Assembly (NCBI GenBank): GCA_034687125.1
Contig: JAQGBZ010000056.1
Span: 62,001 to 126,000 of the forward strand
Reading direction: 5' to 3'
Length of the DNA stretch: 64,000 nucleotides
DNA from: Neelides folsomi
Lineage: Eukaryota; Arthropoda; Collembola; Neelipleona; Neelidae
Shown here: piece by piece, positions 54,234 through 64,000 of the stretch
Numbering within the stretch: position 1 is the first letter of the stretch
How the letters are laid out: each line of letters starts with the position of its first letter
Made by a program: the position numbers and the translations under genes
Notes under the pieces: generated by a model
Seen by the model: the letters and a program-made list of their open reading frames with translations, nothing else
The model's database searches: none
What the model was told of the DNA's origin: nothing

Positions 54234-54737
54234 TTGCTGTTGTTGTGCTTGTTGTTGAGCTTGTTGCTGCTGCTGCTGCTGTTGTTCATTCCATCTTTGA
54301 AGTTGTTGGACGTACATATTGTCCTGTGGCGGAACGGGGGGCCTGTATGGCGGAAACTGTTGCTGGGGTATTCTTGGGGCGGGGGGAGCAGGAGGGCGTA
54401 GGGGATACTCTTGGTAGTGAATCCCACTAGTGGTCTGTTGCTGGTAGGGAGGATAGGGAGTGATGGGTCTTGTCGGCGGATACCCTACACTTGTTCCTCC
54501 TCCACCGTATCCGTAAGAGTAGTCGGGGTAAACCTTCGATGGGGGCGGCATGCTTCCACCGATTTGTGTGTATGACGGGGGCTGAAAAGTTCCCATAACC
54601 CCCTCGGCCCTTTGAGGCCCTTGAGGATTCCCCGAGCCACCTCCCGAGGAGAAACCTTCTGCGGACCCGAGGTCGGCCAGCCCGTCGAGCATACCGCTCC
54701 CCAACTCATCACCGAACAAGTCGCTGTAATTCTCCAT
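37671..54737 (-). CDS. kis: Kismet / CHD7-type chromodomain helicase DNA-binding protein
   Basis: ATP-dependent chromatin remodeller of CHD subfamily III (CHD6-9). 25 exons in phase, about 4,092 aa: 54737-52092, 50719-50561, 50460-50255, 50171-50094, 50011-49697, 49597-49183, 49034-46737, 46646-46179, 46048-45904, 45809-45674, 45477-45112, 44887-44798, 44729-44520, 44430-44187, 43930-43776, 43668-43526, 43248-43041, 42935-41605, 40994-40475, 40362-40206, 40088-39689, 39567-39293, 39240-38958, 38806-38015 and 37909-37671. Order: an 880-residue Q/P/G/S-rich N-terminus; basic linker; tandem chromodomains (about 1,281-1,570, the first interrupted by an acidic insert); SNF2 ATPase with DEMGLGKT (about 1,634), DEAH (1,748), SGTPLQN (1,780) and RCHRIGQ (about 2,043); the family signature [24 protein letters not shown]-like [19 protein letters not shown]; an E/K/R repeat helix; a BRK domain (about 3,635-3,710); and a poly-Ala C-terminus. 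In-frame TGA codons just upstream confirm the ATG at 54737. Confidence 0.95.
42141..42320 (-). repeat. kis: In-frame hexapeptide repeat REKEEK in kismet
   Basis: At least six near-identical units of 18 nt encode R-E-K-E-E-K in succession, flanked by further E/K/R-rich sequence. The composition and i to i+4 charge pattern are those of a stable single alpha helix. Slight codon differences between units suggest an older expansion. The complementary strand gives a long but meaningless Ser/Phe reading frame here. Confidence 0.85.
44970..45056 (-). ncRNA. Candidate box C/D snoRNA, copy 1 (kismet intron)
   Basis: On the host strand: box C ATGATGA (45050-45044), then a conserved body, then box D CTGA (44979-44976), exactly 75 nt from box C to box D. 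A degenerate box D' (CCGA) and a C'-like ATGAGT lie inside. The antisense element before D is TATCTCGTTAGT and before D' is CCATGCTAATA; both are identical in copy 2. From memory, the first is complementary (with one G-U) to the universal large-subunit rRNA segment AUUAACGAGAU, and the second to UAUUAGCAUGG of small-subunit rRNA. That would make it a 2'-O-methylation guide. It lies between exons 45477-45112 and 44887-44798. No clear terminal stem is visible for this copy. Confidence 0.75.
45551..45637 (-). ncRNA. Candidate box C/D snoRNA, copy 2 (adjacent kismet intron)
   Basis: Same orientation as copy 1 and about 85-90% identical over the body. Box C is ATGATGA (45631-45625) and box D is CTGA (45560-45557), again 75 nt apart. 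The guide tracts before D and D' are unchanged, while the differences fall in the linker between D' and the C'-like element. An external stem, ATTTCAT with ATGAAAT, can close the ends. It lies in the intron between exons 45809-45674 and 45477-45112. Neighbouring-intron duplicates with conserved boxes and guides are the usual picture for intron-encoded snoRNAs. Confidence 0.78.
50720..52091 (-). other. kis: Kismet intron 1 (coding)
   Basis: 1.37-kb intron between the giant first coding exon and the next. AT-rich; no additional exon or C/D-box pair found in it. Confidence 0.6.
54132..54290 (-). repeat. kis: Polyglutamine-coding CAA/CAG tract in kismet exon 1
   Basis: Encodes about 50 residues that are nearly all Gln, with occasional Ala and His. 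CAG and CAA are mixed rather than pure, which usually stabilises such tracts. A second, looser Q-rich stretch (QQQGIPQQ-type) is encoded at about 52421-52780. Confidence 0.9.
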
Positions 54738-54810
54738 GCTCAGTCCTTCTCGTCGACAGCCCTCGAACTCGAGAACTCGGAAGACATCACCCTTCGACCC
54801 GCCTCATCAC
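54738..54810 (-). other. kis: Kismet 5' UTR (part joined to the first coding exon)
   Basis: Acceptor TTTATAG at 54812-54811 followed by 73 nt before the ATG. In the main frame it opens with two consecutive TGA codons. If joined to the donor at 56248, an upstream ORF beginning ATG at 56261 runs through it and stops with TGA at 54742-54740, 2 nt before the main start. Confidence 0.6.
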
Positions 54811-56248
54811 CTATAAATATACAAAAATCCAGACATAAGGAAAGGTTTATAGTGATTCTAAATTTTAATGTAAATTATTGTGGATTGAGGATTGGAACAA
54901 TTGGGAGCTAGTGCTAATATTGACTTAAAACTCATATTGGTTCAAGTAATAATGAAATGAATATTAAGTACGACTTGGTGAAATATTTATGCTAAAGTGA
55001 GTATTGAATGAATTTTATTGTTGAGAAGTTGACACATGGAACAATGAGTTGTATAATGAGATGTCATCGAAGTCTTCGAGAGTGAAAGGCGGAATTGTTA
55101 GTAATCCAAAGGGGAAAAGCCATACGCTTATGCCTTAATTTTTTTAACATAATCGCCATGACCTTTCCCTCTAGGACCACTAAAGTTCTTCGTTGTAACA
55201 CGTCCTCAGCATCTTCTTGTCATCCCATGTGCCAATTTACTCAATCAATCATTTGACAAGTTGTCAGACTCTTGACATTTTTTGCAACATTTGCCAAAAA
55301 ATCTCTTAGTTTATGAATCCACCAAGTCGCCTTTTTGGGAGATTGAAATAATTTCATCACTACCAAATTTAGTTAAACTTGTAAACTCATAACTAAATGA
55401 ATACATCCAAATACCATTCAATAAAAATTAAAAGTTTAATAAATTATCTATCTGGGTTAATTTTTATCTATGCAAGAGATAGATTTAGATAAGGTACCAT
55501 AAACGACGTTGTATATAATAATAGTAAAACAACATGACTATGTGACTCTTGGTACTAATCTGGCAATTGCGATATTACATGAAGACAGAATGCGAACGAA
55601 ATTAAAAGTTCATTACACTTGACCAACAACACCATGCTTTTGAATGGTTCAAGACTTGTAGACAAATTAAAAATTGGAATTTAAAGGGAGAGCTTATTAG
55701 ACCGTCACGCTATAACTATCCCCCAATCAAGCTCATGTGCTATATTCAAATAATTAATTGTCTTTAAACATTTTTCTCTTACTGGATGAATTGATCAAAC
55801 AATTGTCAAGCGTCATGCTCTTAACTCCCTATCCTTCCGGTATAAATCTAGTGTTTCTCCCAAGTTATAAAATATAAATGAAATGTTATAATTTATAACA
55901 ACTAATGTTTAGATATTCGAGATGCTTTTTCCTCTCTTGTCTTTCCTCAAGTCTCCCATGTCTTTAAATCCGAGATCGGAGCTGTCAACAAGCATTTGAC
56001 AGCCATGATATTTAAGGACAAAAAACCGCTTTAGACCATGACTAAACAATACCGGAGGGTCGGAAAGGTCCTTATATGAAAGGAAGGGGTATCAATCAAC
56101 TCTTTGAGCCCCCCCACTCCAGCCTCCGAGGTCACAAACCCTCCGAGATGAAGAGACAATAGAAGGTTCAATTGGGAGCGAAGCGGATCTCCTGCGTGGA
56201 GTTTGGGTAAATGAAGAGGGTTAAATTCGGAGTTAAATCGGTTCTTAC
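54811..56248 (-). other. kis: Probable kismet 5' UTR intron
   Basis: 1.44 kb bounded by a strong donor (TGGG then GTAAG, 56248) and the acceptor at 54812-54811. No ORF of interest inside. Confidence 0.5.
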
Positions 56249-56560
56249 CCCAGATATCCATGGTTGAGGATCCTGCTCGAGTCAGCGGCGGGTGTGTTGT
56301 TAGAGATCCTCCATTGTCGGTGGTTCTGGGGCTTGTGGTCGGCGTAGTGGTCCCTCCTCGCCTGGGTCCTCTGGAGCCGTCGTGGTGGAATCACAGGAGA
56401 AGAGATTCCAGTCACTACCCCCACACCGGGGGCGGAAGGAACGACGGCCCTCATTGGTCATCTCCCTTCCACCTCAGGTTCAATGACAGGGAAGGGCGAC
56501 AGAGCGGCCAATGAAAACCCTTCTACTACAACTAGTAGACCCGAAGCCACCCAGCTTTGA
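56249..56560 (-). promoter_or_regulatory. kis: GC-rich kismet first exon / bidirectional promoter region
   Basis: The most GC- and CpG-rich non-coding block of the window. It ends on the minus strand in a consensus donor and lies about 210-520 bp from the start of the divergent plus-strand gene at 56768. It is likely the kismet transcription start region and may serve both genes. No TATA box was identified and the boundaries are approximate. Confidence 0.5.
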
Positions 56561-56767
56561 TCCAATACAAAATCAGCGACAGAGACACCGCGGATCTTTG
56601 AATACAAACTCCACTTGACAGACATGCAGAAGGATATACCTATATAACAAAAAGAAAAAATATAAAATTATATAGACCAATAGGGTTATATAGCCGACTG
56701 AGGAGTTTTGGGAAGAAAGTAAAACTCCGTTTATTTTTATTGTGTCAAAATTAAAGAAGGTTAAAAA

Positions 56768-57530
56768 ATGTCTTTAGATTTATTGTCAGAAGACAATAAA
56801 GTTGAAACAATTGATGAAAGTAAGTTTGTATTGTAAATTGTAATTTATATCTATTTAATGATTAATGTTTTATGAGTGTTTTATAATAAATTAATATATA
56901 ATATTTATTATATCATTTTTAAAAAAAAAATTTTAATTTTGTATTGATTTTTTAAAAATTATACTTACTGGAAGATTTGTAAACTTTAAAATTTATTTTT
57001 ACGATTTAGATGCTCCAGTTCCGGTAAGGTGCCGAAAGTGCCGATTTGTGTTATTCGTTCATCCTGAAGGTCGATATAAAATATAAACATGCATTAAAGC
57101 AATTAAACTTACAAACATTTTAATAAAGTATAGTTTTAAATGATCATTTATTTATAGGTATACATATTATGTTAATGTAAAATCGCTATACCTTATTTTA
57201 TTATCTTTCTTTGTGACAGTGCCGGTTCAAGATACTCATGGCACAGTTTCTGAATCAAATAAACCAGACATCGAGTCTTCGTGTACTTCAGAGGTCTGGT
57301 ACATTCCAGAAGAAAAGTGTCCAATGTGGCTGAAGGACAATTTGGAAGCAGGAGGTTGGGTCAAAGGGAAGATTAAATGCCCAAATGCAAAATGTGATGG
57401 AAGAATCGGCTCGTATAATTTCGTAAATGGGATGAAGTGTCCATGTGGGGTCCGCGTCCTTCCGCCAATTCATCTTGTCAAGAGCAAAATTGATTTTCAA
57501 GTCAAGCCAATTATTCTTAATCCACAATAA
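56768..57530 (+). CDS. Small zinc-binding protein like the N-terminus of RNF180 (Rines); also DUSP12 zinc-domain-like
   Basis: Three exons, 56768-56819, 57010-57069 and 57220-57530 (stop TAA), encode 140 aa. After a short acidic leader comes CRKCRFVLF-x-H, then VWYIPEE-x-CPMWL, GWVKGKIKCPNAKCDGRIGS, YNFVNGMKCPCG and IHLVKSKIDFQ. The paired CxxC and CxCG cysteines, the invariant Trp and the His-Leu-x-Lys-Ser-x-x-Asp ending match the N-terminal zinc-binding region of the E3 ligase RNF180 and, more distantly, the C-terminal domain of DUSP12. Neither a RING finger nor a phosphatase domain is present, so it may be a stand-alone adaptor. The donor after exon 2 (GTCGAT) is weak, although the phase is right. 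Biochemical role unknown. It diverges from the kismet promoter. Confidence 0.8.
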
Positions 57531-58987
57531 TGATCTCATTACCTGTATCCATATTCCACTTTTATTTTATGCCAAAATGTATTAACTCATAGGTAATAGG
57601 CTTTAATTGTAATAAGAATTAAAAATTGTTGATATGAACACTATCAACATTATTGTAAATTTTTAACTACAGAAAAGAGGAACTTAATGACAATGGCTAT
57701 TATAAGAATGATGAAATATCGATCTATAAGTTAATTGAAAAGAATCAATCAAATTATTTTATTTAATGTTTTATTAGTTATTTAGCCTTTTGTTTAACAG
57801 TTGAATAGTTAATAGTGTGTTTTTATTTATATTTAAGTAATAGACTTAGACATAAAAATATTAGGCACTAATTATTTACAACCTGAATGCAAAATAGTTG
57901 AGAATTATTTATTGAATATTATAAACGTCGAGTTGAGAATTAGGATTGAGATTTCTGAGTTTCAGTCAAATTTCATTTGAAAATAAAACTTGTAAAATAC
58001 AGATTTAGGTAGCGTAGTTAAATTAAAATCTCATCTACTTACTTAAATAAGCGTCTTACGGTTAGATCTATCTAAAATACTTGGAATATAGTCATAAATA
58101 GTCTTTCAAGTTAACGAACATTAACATCTATTAGGTACAAGAACTTCAGAGTAACGAATTTTAAAATAATTTGAAATCACTATTTCGTCTTGTGTGTTGA
58201 GAAAATTGAGAATTGTTATAATTTTATAGAGAAAAACAATATTTTTTAAAAATGGTGATTTGAGTGAGTAAAGGTACCCGTTTGAATCATTATCTTTTTC
58301 ACCAAAATTTTAAAATTAAGTACACAACATTTAATCTAATCACATCTATGATCTATTTCTATGTTCAATGCACATTATACCGTTAATTAGATTGCTCCCC
58401 TTGTACCTGCTATTACATATATTATTCTAACAATTTATGCAACTTATAAGTTAAGAAAAATACTATAAAACTCCGCTTAGCAATAGAATTGACCGATTAA
58501 TTATTAAAAATAAAATTATTGCGTGATTCTATCAATACAATGTTGATTTATAGCATAAACACAATTGACATTTTTGTCCAGTCATAATTTTGATCCCTTA
58601 TGTTTATATGATTCATTTCATATGTCTTCTCACATGCCGTTAAATTCTTAAATATAAATAAATAACATTATATAATCTAATCACAGTACTCACTCTGTAA
58701 TTTTAGTCAAATAAAATAAATAAAATTTACAAGTCTATACATATTATGCCTGTAAAGTACAATTTAAGAGTATATACTGCTGAAGAAAATTATACTGAAA
58801 GTCTTTTAAATACACAACATACAAACAACTAAATGTAAATGTTTCCAAATACAACACTTATAATAGTACCCCCTATAACTTATTTACCTGTAGAGTATTT
58901 CTAACAATAAAACTAACTGTAAAAGCAATTAAAAAAACTTCGCACCTTTTCGTAAGGGAGTTCAAATGATCGAGTATTGAAGAGAAT
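57531..58987. other. Convergent 3' flanks
   Basis: 1.46 kb of AT-rich DNA between the stop codons of the RNF180-like gene (plus) and the XK-related gene (minus). It must hold both 3' UTRs. No other feature recognised. Confidence 0.6.
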
Positions 58988-60825
58988 TTAAAGTTTTGTT
59001 TCGTCATTTTGATTCGCTTTTTGAGATTCTTGAGTAGATTGTTGATCCAATGCAAAAGTAACATTTCTCCTTTGGCTGTTCCCTGAGATGTGAGCGATAG
59101 TTGATTGATCAATCGATCCTTTCCTTGTAAGAAATTCTTGCCGGTTCCGAGGCTGTTGATTTCCGTCCACTTGAAATTCTTTATTCAAAGCTTCAATTTC
59201 ATTCTTGCAAGTTCTTGATGGATGGAAAAAACCGTAGTAAATTATCATACAGAGTATTCCGATGCCGAATGAGGCATAGTCTCCAACGAGTCCCGTCACA
59301 CGGAACCAATATATTTCAGACGTATAAACATTTAAAGAGAAGTACCATGCAAAGAGAAGGATGGTATTTTCTATAAAACATATTATATAATACGCTACAT
59401 ATTTCCATCGTGTTGGTTCTTCCCTCACGTTGAAGAAAGTGAAGATGTAGACGAAGGCGACGACTAGATTGAACATTGCTTCTTGGCATTGGTTCGAACA
59501 AGCGTGACCTCCTTGGATGATGAGCCATGAAAGCATGGCGAGCCAATGGGCAATGCAAAAAGGAACTACAAGGACAGGTTGAGTCGCTGCAAAGACTCCA
59601 AGGGCAAACACTCGTGCACCTATTTATGCAAAAAATACTATCTGTAAAATTTAAGTCTTATGAATCAAATGATCGAGGAAACTTAGAATAGTAAATGTTA
59701 TTAAAATCAAAATTAGAATTATTAACTCACTTATTGTAAAAAGGTGCCAGAAAAATTGAAGAATAGTTCCTTTATAAGAAATGTTTGGTTTGTCTGGTTG
59801 AGAATATCGCAGAGACCTATGATATGAAGAAAGTGACCAGGCAAGGCTGACCAAGGACGAAAATATGGCTAGGATTTGAAGGTACACTAAAAATCAAAAT
59901 TAAATTATTGAGTTTTAAATTAAATTAAATTGACTTTAATTGGAGAAATCAATTGGAGAAGAATAAATACCGTTTTTATCGTAGAATGGCCCTGTTGGAT
60001 CGTTGAAATGAAATATAAGGATGTATAGTTGTAAGGTCACTTGGGGTGCCGATTCCATGAAACCTTCAAAGAGTCGAAGAAGGGTAGAATCAGCATCTTC
60101 GTTCACCATGTAGGTGTAGTATTTGATTTGCTTTGGTCGGTCGCCTTCTTTTTCTGCTTTTCGACTTTTGAGCCCGTAAAGAAGTGAATCCACGTATCTG
60201 CATTTAATCACAATATTTTAATACAAGATAATTAACGCGTGGAGAGAAGTTTTGTATAAACTCTGATTAATAAATAATTATTAGATTACCTTAAAACTGG
60301 TGCGAGTTGAAGGAGGAGAAATACTGTACGGAGAATCCATTTCGTGCAAGACGTTTTCGGAATGTTTTGATTTTCCATATCCATCACGTACCTGATACAT
60401 AAAAAGAAAAACGTTGAAATATTAGATTGTATCGCCATTTTGTATCATGTTAGTAATTTAGCTCATATTTTATTATTGTTATTGCAAATCATAAAATAAT
60501 GTCTTTTGTTGACTAACCATCGTAGAGAAAACGCAGACATTGTGCAAGCAGGGATAATTACAAACACAAGTGTAAGGACGAAGTATAAAATATTCTCCGT
60601 TAAATAGTAAATGTAAGCTACGTAAATGTCCATAAAAAGGTCAAGAATATAAGTGAAGATTGAAAAAACAATGCAGGAAACATCGAAATTGTTGAAGGTA
60701 AGTGACGAAGGCAAAGAATCGTGTTCGTCGTAGTGAAGCCATTGACCTTCGGCCCCCATGCCGGACTCGTCAATGTCACTTCCTGACTTCTTTCTCTCCT
60801 CAGAGCTTTCCCGGCTATCTCTCAT
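58988..60825 (-). CDS. XK-related protein (XKR4/6/7-like), plasma-membrane protein
   Basis: Five exons, 60825-60518, 60391-60290, 60197-59971, 59886-59731 and 59619-58988, give 474 aa. XKR proteins are multi-pass membrane proteins; XKR4/8/9 and nematode CED-8 scramble phosphatidylserine during apoptosis. Family features are the N-terminal helices with DLFMDIYVAYIYY, then SLRWYV, VFLLLQLAPVLRY, the signature YVDSLLYGLKS, LLRLFEGFMESAPQVTLQLYIL, SYHRSLR, a WHLFTISARVFALGVFA block and a final set of helices ending at about residue 405. A hydrophilic tail of about 70 residues follows. The first exon begins with a charged Ser/Glu/Lys leader; the start is the ATG at 60825, because the upstream in-frame codons include no ATG. 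I see no unambiguous caspase DxxD site, so scramblase activity cannot be claimed. Confidence 0.93.
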
Positions 60826-61560
60826 TTTTTCTCCTTTGGATGGAATGTTGATCAAAATTTCTTTTTACGTCTTGAACCCATTTGTCACCTTCGATTAAAT
60901 AAAATAAAGGGTTATCATTTAAATAGTAAATCAACCGATCCGAAATCCGAAAGAAACTTACAAAATTAATCCAAAGATCCAAATACTGCTTTCACCATCA
61001 TTGAACAAAATATTCAACGACCAGACCTAAATATTATATTAAAACGTTAATTTGTAAATTGACAAATAGCTGAATCAATATATTATTTAATGTATTTTAA
61101 TTAATTTGTGTCATACTTGTATTTTAAATAAACAAATAATTTTTTGTTATAATCTGTTATAAAAGTTCAAGTGCTGAGCGAAAACCTTACAAATATTACT
61201 CTTTGTAAAATATGAAAGTTGATAGACGATGTGGTGAATTAAAATTGTCTTAAAGGAGTGATTACGATTAACTTAATTTCGTTCTTCCAAGGAGGGATTA
61301 AAGAATTTCCCTTTGGGCAAGAATTCCTTTCCAAATACTCAACAGATCCGAACTCTCTAAAAGTTGGAATGACAGCGGCAAATGACGGAATTTCTCATTT
61401 TCCTTTTCATTGGTTCGAGTCAGCAAATTACAGGTGGAAGTTTTTATAAGAGAAGGATTGAAAATTGACTATGGTTTAAAGATTATTGATCGTTAAAGTT
61501 TGTTAATTCGGTGTTTTATTATAATTGATCATTTGATCTTATTTTATTTGCTAATTAGCG
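60826..61560. other. Divergent XKR / Derlin promoter region
   Basis: Separates the XK-related start (minus) from the Derlin 5' UTR (plus). A 61261-61440 block is somewhat GC-richer and open in one frame but starts without ATG and resembles nothing, so I treat it as regulatory or UTR sequence. Confidence 0.45.
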
Positions 61561-61762
61561 GTCAAACTTTAGAGGAAGATATCGAGACTGTTGCAAGACC
61601 TTAAAATCGCCGTGCAATTTACGTACTTCCGATAATACATTTAAATAAAGTAAGTTTAATTAAATATTAACGTGGTAATATTGATCAAGGCTATTGATTA
61701 AATATTGGTATATTAGTTTTCAATTTTTTTGATTTCTTTACAGGCTTAAAAGTTAACTAAAA
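61561..61762 (+). other. Derlin-1 spliced 5' UTR
   Basis: A donor GTAAGT at 61650 and an acceptor TTTACAG ending at 61743 bracket a 94-nt intron. The second UTR piece, 61744-61762, runs into the ATG. The upstream limit is approximate. Confidence 0.5.
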
Positions 61763-62995
61763 ATGGGTGACGTTGCAAATTGGTTCAACAGTTTGCCAAA
61801 ATTTACCAAGTACTGGTTCGGAGGAACAGTTGGAGTTTCCCTTTTAGCCCGTTTCGGTCTTCTTTCACCAACCTACCTTGTTCTGATTTACGATCGTCTC
61901 ATCAATCATTTCGAGGTACAAATTTTATACAAATAAAAATAAACAAAAATGCTTTTATGCAAAAAATATAGTCCACGTGTATAAATGATGTAAAATAATT
62001 TAAAGACATGGCATTATGCTTTATTTTCCAGATATGGCGACCAATTACAGGACTTCTTTGGTATCCTATAAGTCCACAGACGGGCTTTCACTTTCTAATA
62101 AACCTCTATTTTCTCATCAATTACTCAAAACTTTTGGAAACTGGTAATATACTGCAAATTTTTGAATGAATAAATGATGATGAATATGTGCAAAAAAGAT
62201 ATAAACTATCTAAACGCCAAAATGAATTTTTATTCAGGTGTTTATGCGACTCGACCTGCTGATTATGCGTTTGCCCTCTTCTTCAATTGGTGTTTATGTG
62301 TTATTACGGCTCTCTATATGAATATAATGGTATTTAACATAAAATGATAACAATGATCATGTCTGAGATAAGATTTAACTATAAGAGATTGTGATGAATT
62401 GATTATTTTTAGTTCATCATGGACCCAATGGTTTTGAGTGTCCTATATATTTGGTGTCAACTTAACAAGGAAACGATTGTTAGTTTTTGGTTTGGAACAC
62501 AATTCAAAGCTATGTATCTCCCATGGGTTCTTTTCGGTTTCAACATGGTCATTTCCGGAGGGTAATTTTCATTTTCTAAAATATATATTATACTTTTTTA
62601 AACCTTTAATGTTTGTATCTTGTATAATAAATTGTCATTTTTGAACTAGCGGTACATCTGAACTAATCGGGATTATTGTTGGGCATCTCTACTTCTTCAT
62701 GAAATTTCAATATCCAACTGATTATGGAGGCCCAGCACTCCTTGAAACTCCTGGAATTTTGTAAGTTTATAAAATAGTAATTTTTTAAAGAATTTAATTT
62801 GTTACTTTTTTTTAATTATTTCACTGTTTTACATTTTATAGTGAACGAATGTTCCCGATGACTGCCGGTGGATTTGGAGGTTTTGGAGCTAACGCAGCAG
62901 CTCCTCCGAATCGTGCTCAAGCACCACCACCTCCAAGCGGTGGTGGAGCTGGTGGCCATAGATGGGGAAGGGGTGCAACACTTGGAGCCAATTAG
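61763..62995 (+). CDS. Derl1: Derlin-1, ER-associated degradation factor
   Basis: Rhomboid-family pseudoprotease of the ER membrane. It forms part of the retrotranslocation channel for misfolded proteins and recruits p97/VCP. Six exons, 61763-61915, 62032-62143, 62238-62329, 62413-62561, 62650-62760 and 62842-62995 (stop TAG), give 256 aa (family about 250). The N-terminus is MGDVANWFNSLPKFTKYWF, followed by a WRP motif after helix 1 (rhomboid L1 loop WR), several helices, and GTSELIGIIVGHLYFF containing the rhomboid GxxxG. No Ser-His dyad is expected or seen. The C-terminus, after a Gly/Ala/Pro-rich linker, ends HRWGRGATLGAN, an SHP box that binds p97. It shares an upstream region with the divergent XK-related gene. 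Confidence 0.96.
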
Positions 62996-63523
62996 TCACC
63001 ATAATATTATATCTTACTTGATTTATCATTCATTCATTATTTGTATCATGTATCATTGCGTATTTATTTCGTCTTTTCTTTAAAAACATAATTTTCACCT
63101 TGTATATTCACCGATTTTGTTAATCATATTTGTACTTTGATGAGTGAAATTAAAAATAAATTTCGACTTTAATTCACTTATAATCATTATTTTTAAAGAA
63201 ATTTTGGTCATAATTATAAATATATGATCCTGGATTAATATAATCTAGGTACATAATTAACTTAAGAAAGTTTCGGATTCGCACCAAAAACTTCATTTCA
63301 TCGTTTCACAATGCACTGGAGTAAAGGAGACTTGAGGTATCATGAAACATGTAAAGTTCCTTCTCGGTATTTACTGCGAGTGACTATAAATATTTTCACT
63401 ATAAAAGATAAAGAGATTAATTTCTACTGTTAATTTTGATTTCACCGACCCGAACTAGTGTAAAAAAGTTAATTATTAAATCATCTTTAACGAGAATAGA
63501 AATAGTCAACGAATTTATTTAAA
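62996..63523. other. Derlin 3' UTR and LYRM4 upstream region
   Basis: 528 nt between the Derlin stop and the LYRM4 start. An AATAAA at about 63155, 160 nt after the stop, is a plausible Derlin polyadenylation signal. No other feature. Confidence 0.5.
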
Positions 63524-64000
63524 ATGAACAAGACTTCTCAACTTCTTTCACTATACAAGTCTATGCTGCGTGAGAGTCAAAAATTTTCCAATTACAACGT
63601 CAGGTAACACGTGCAAATTATCATAAATATTAAAAACTTAAAGTAGCCATTTAGAAATAATAATTAAAATGAACATGAGATTACATTTCAGCTTGATGTT
63701 GACAGCATGATCTAATCATCTAATCTTTTATAGAACATACGCATTAAGGAGAGTTCGGGATGGATTTAAAGGAAATAAGAATCTTAACTGCCCGGAGAAA
63801 ATTGAAGATCAACTTCAATTAGCTCAGAGCAGTTTAAACCTGATTAAACGTCAAGTAACTGAATAATTTGTTTATAGTTTTAATAATTTATTTGGGTGAA
63901 AATTAAAGAATTACTTAAATATTTTAAAACGTGTTTACTATATATTTTAGGTCCTTGTGAGTGGAATGTATCAGACTTACAAACTAGTGATTGAAAATTA
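63524..64000 (+). CDS. Lyrm4: LYR motif-containing protein 4 (ISD11), stop codon cut by window edge
   Basis: Small mitochondrial-matrix partner that stabilises the cysteine desulfurase NFS1 and binds acyl carrier protein; essential for iron-sulfur cluster assembly. Exons 63524-63603, 63734-63854 and 63951-64000 give 83 residues, and the last two bases of the window are TA, the first two of the expected stop. Motifs: LYKSMLRESQKFSNYNVRTYALRR, where L-Y-K stands at the LYR position and is followed by the conserved phenylalanine; RDGFKGNKN; SLNLIKRQ; and the family ending YKLVIEN. Length is slightly below the human 91 aa. No mitochondrial presequence is obvious, as is usual for this family. Confidence 0.95.

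Noticed and set aside
53729-54430. 233-codon plus-strand ORF and an overlapping poly-Leu ORF
   Set aside because: Antisense shadows of the polyglutamine exon of kismet.
61258-61449. 63-codon plus-strand ORF before Derlin
   Set aside because: Opens with GTG rather than ATG, no family resemblance, lies in the expected promoter region.
1-64000. tRNA, rRNA, CRISPR, prophage or insertion sequences
   Set aside because: None seen on either strand by eye; gene content is that of an animal nuclear chromosome.

Overview
This is a stretch of animal nuclear DNA. It is AT-rich and intron-dense, with consensus GT-AG introns that are mostly 50-150 nt. The gene content (two chitin synthases, one with the 59-codon alternative exon pair typical of insect CHS-A, and a kismet-type CHD remodeller) indicates an arthropod. 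A crustacean such as a copepod is my guess; nothing in the window proves the taxon. I see no bacterial, plasmid, CRISPR or viral features, no recognisable transposon ORF and no tRNA or rRNA gene.

Layout. From 1 to about 29,060 (minus strand) there are two chitin synthase genes head-to-tail. The upstream one (CHS1/CHS-A type, coding 26951-7977) is complete: 1,587 aa, 23 coding exons plus one alternative exon. The downstream one (CHS2/CHS-B type, 6265 to the window edge) lacks only its extreme C-terminus. At 30,719-35,400 (minus) lies importin subunit beta-1, 894 aa in 13 coding exons. At 37,671-56,560 (minus) lies a very large kismet/CHD7-type chromatin remodeller of about 4,092 aa in 25 coding exons. 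Two of its introns each carry a copy of what looks like a box C/D snoRNA on the same strand. A short zinc-binding protein resembling the RNF180 N-terminus (56,768-57,530, plus) diverges from the kismet promoter. An XK-related membrane protein (58,988-60,825, minus) and Derlin-1 (61,763-62,995, plus) are also divergent. LYRM4/ISD11 (63,524 onward, plus) is cut by the right edge within its stop codon.

All gene models were assembled by hand from exon ORFs and splice sites. In each model the exon phases join without a break, and the complete models give whole numbers of codons. Apart from the chitin synthase pair, the genes are housekeeping or chromatin genes with no evident joint pathway. The most interesting items are the paired intronic C/D snoRNA candidates in kismet, the CHS1 mutually exclusive exons separated by only 34 nt, an acidic insertion of about 155 residues splitting the first kismet chromodomain, a candidate 6-nt microexon, a uORF that stops 2 nt before the kismet start, and several perfect inverted repeats.
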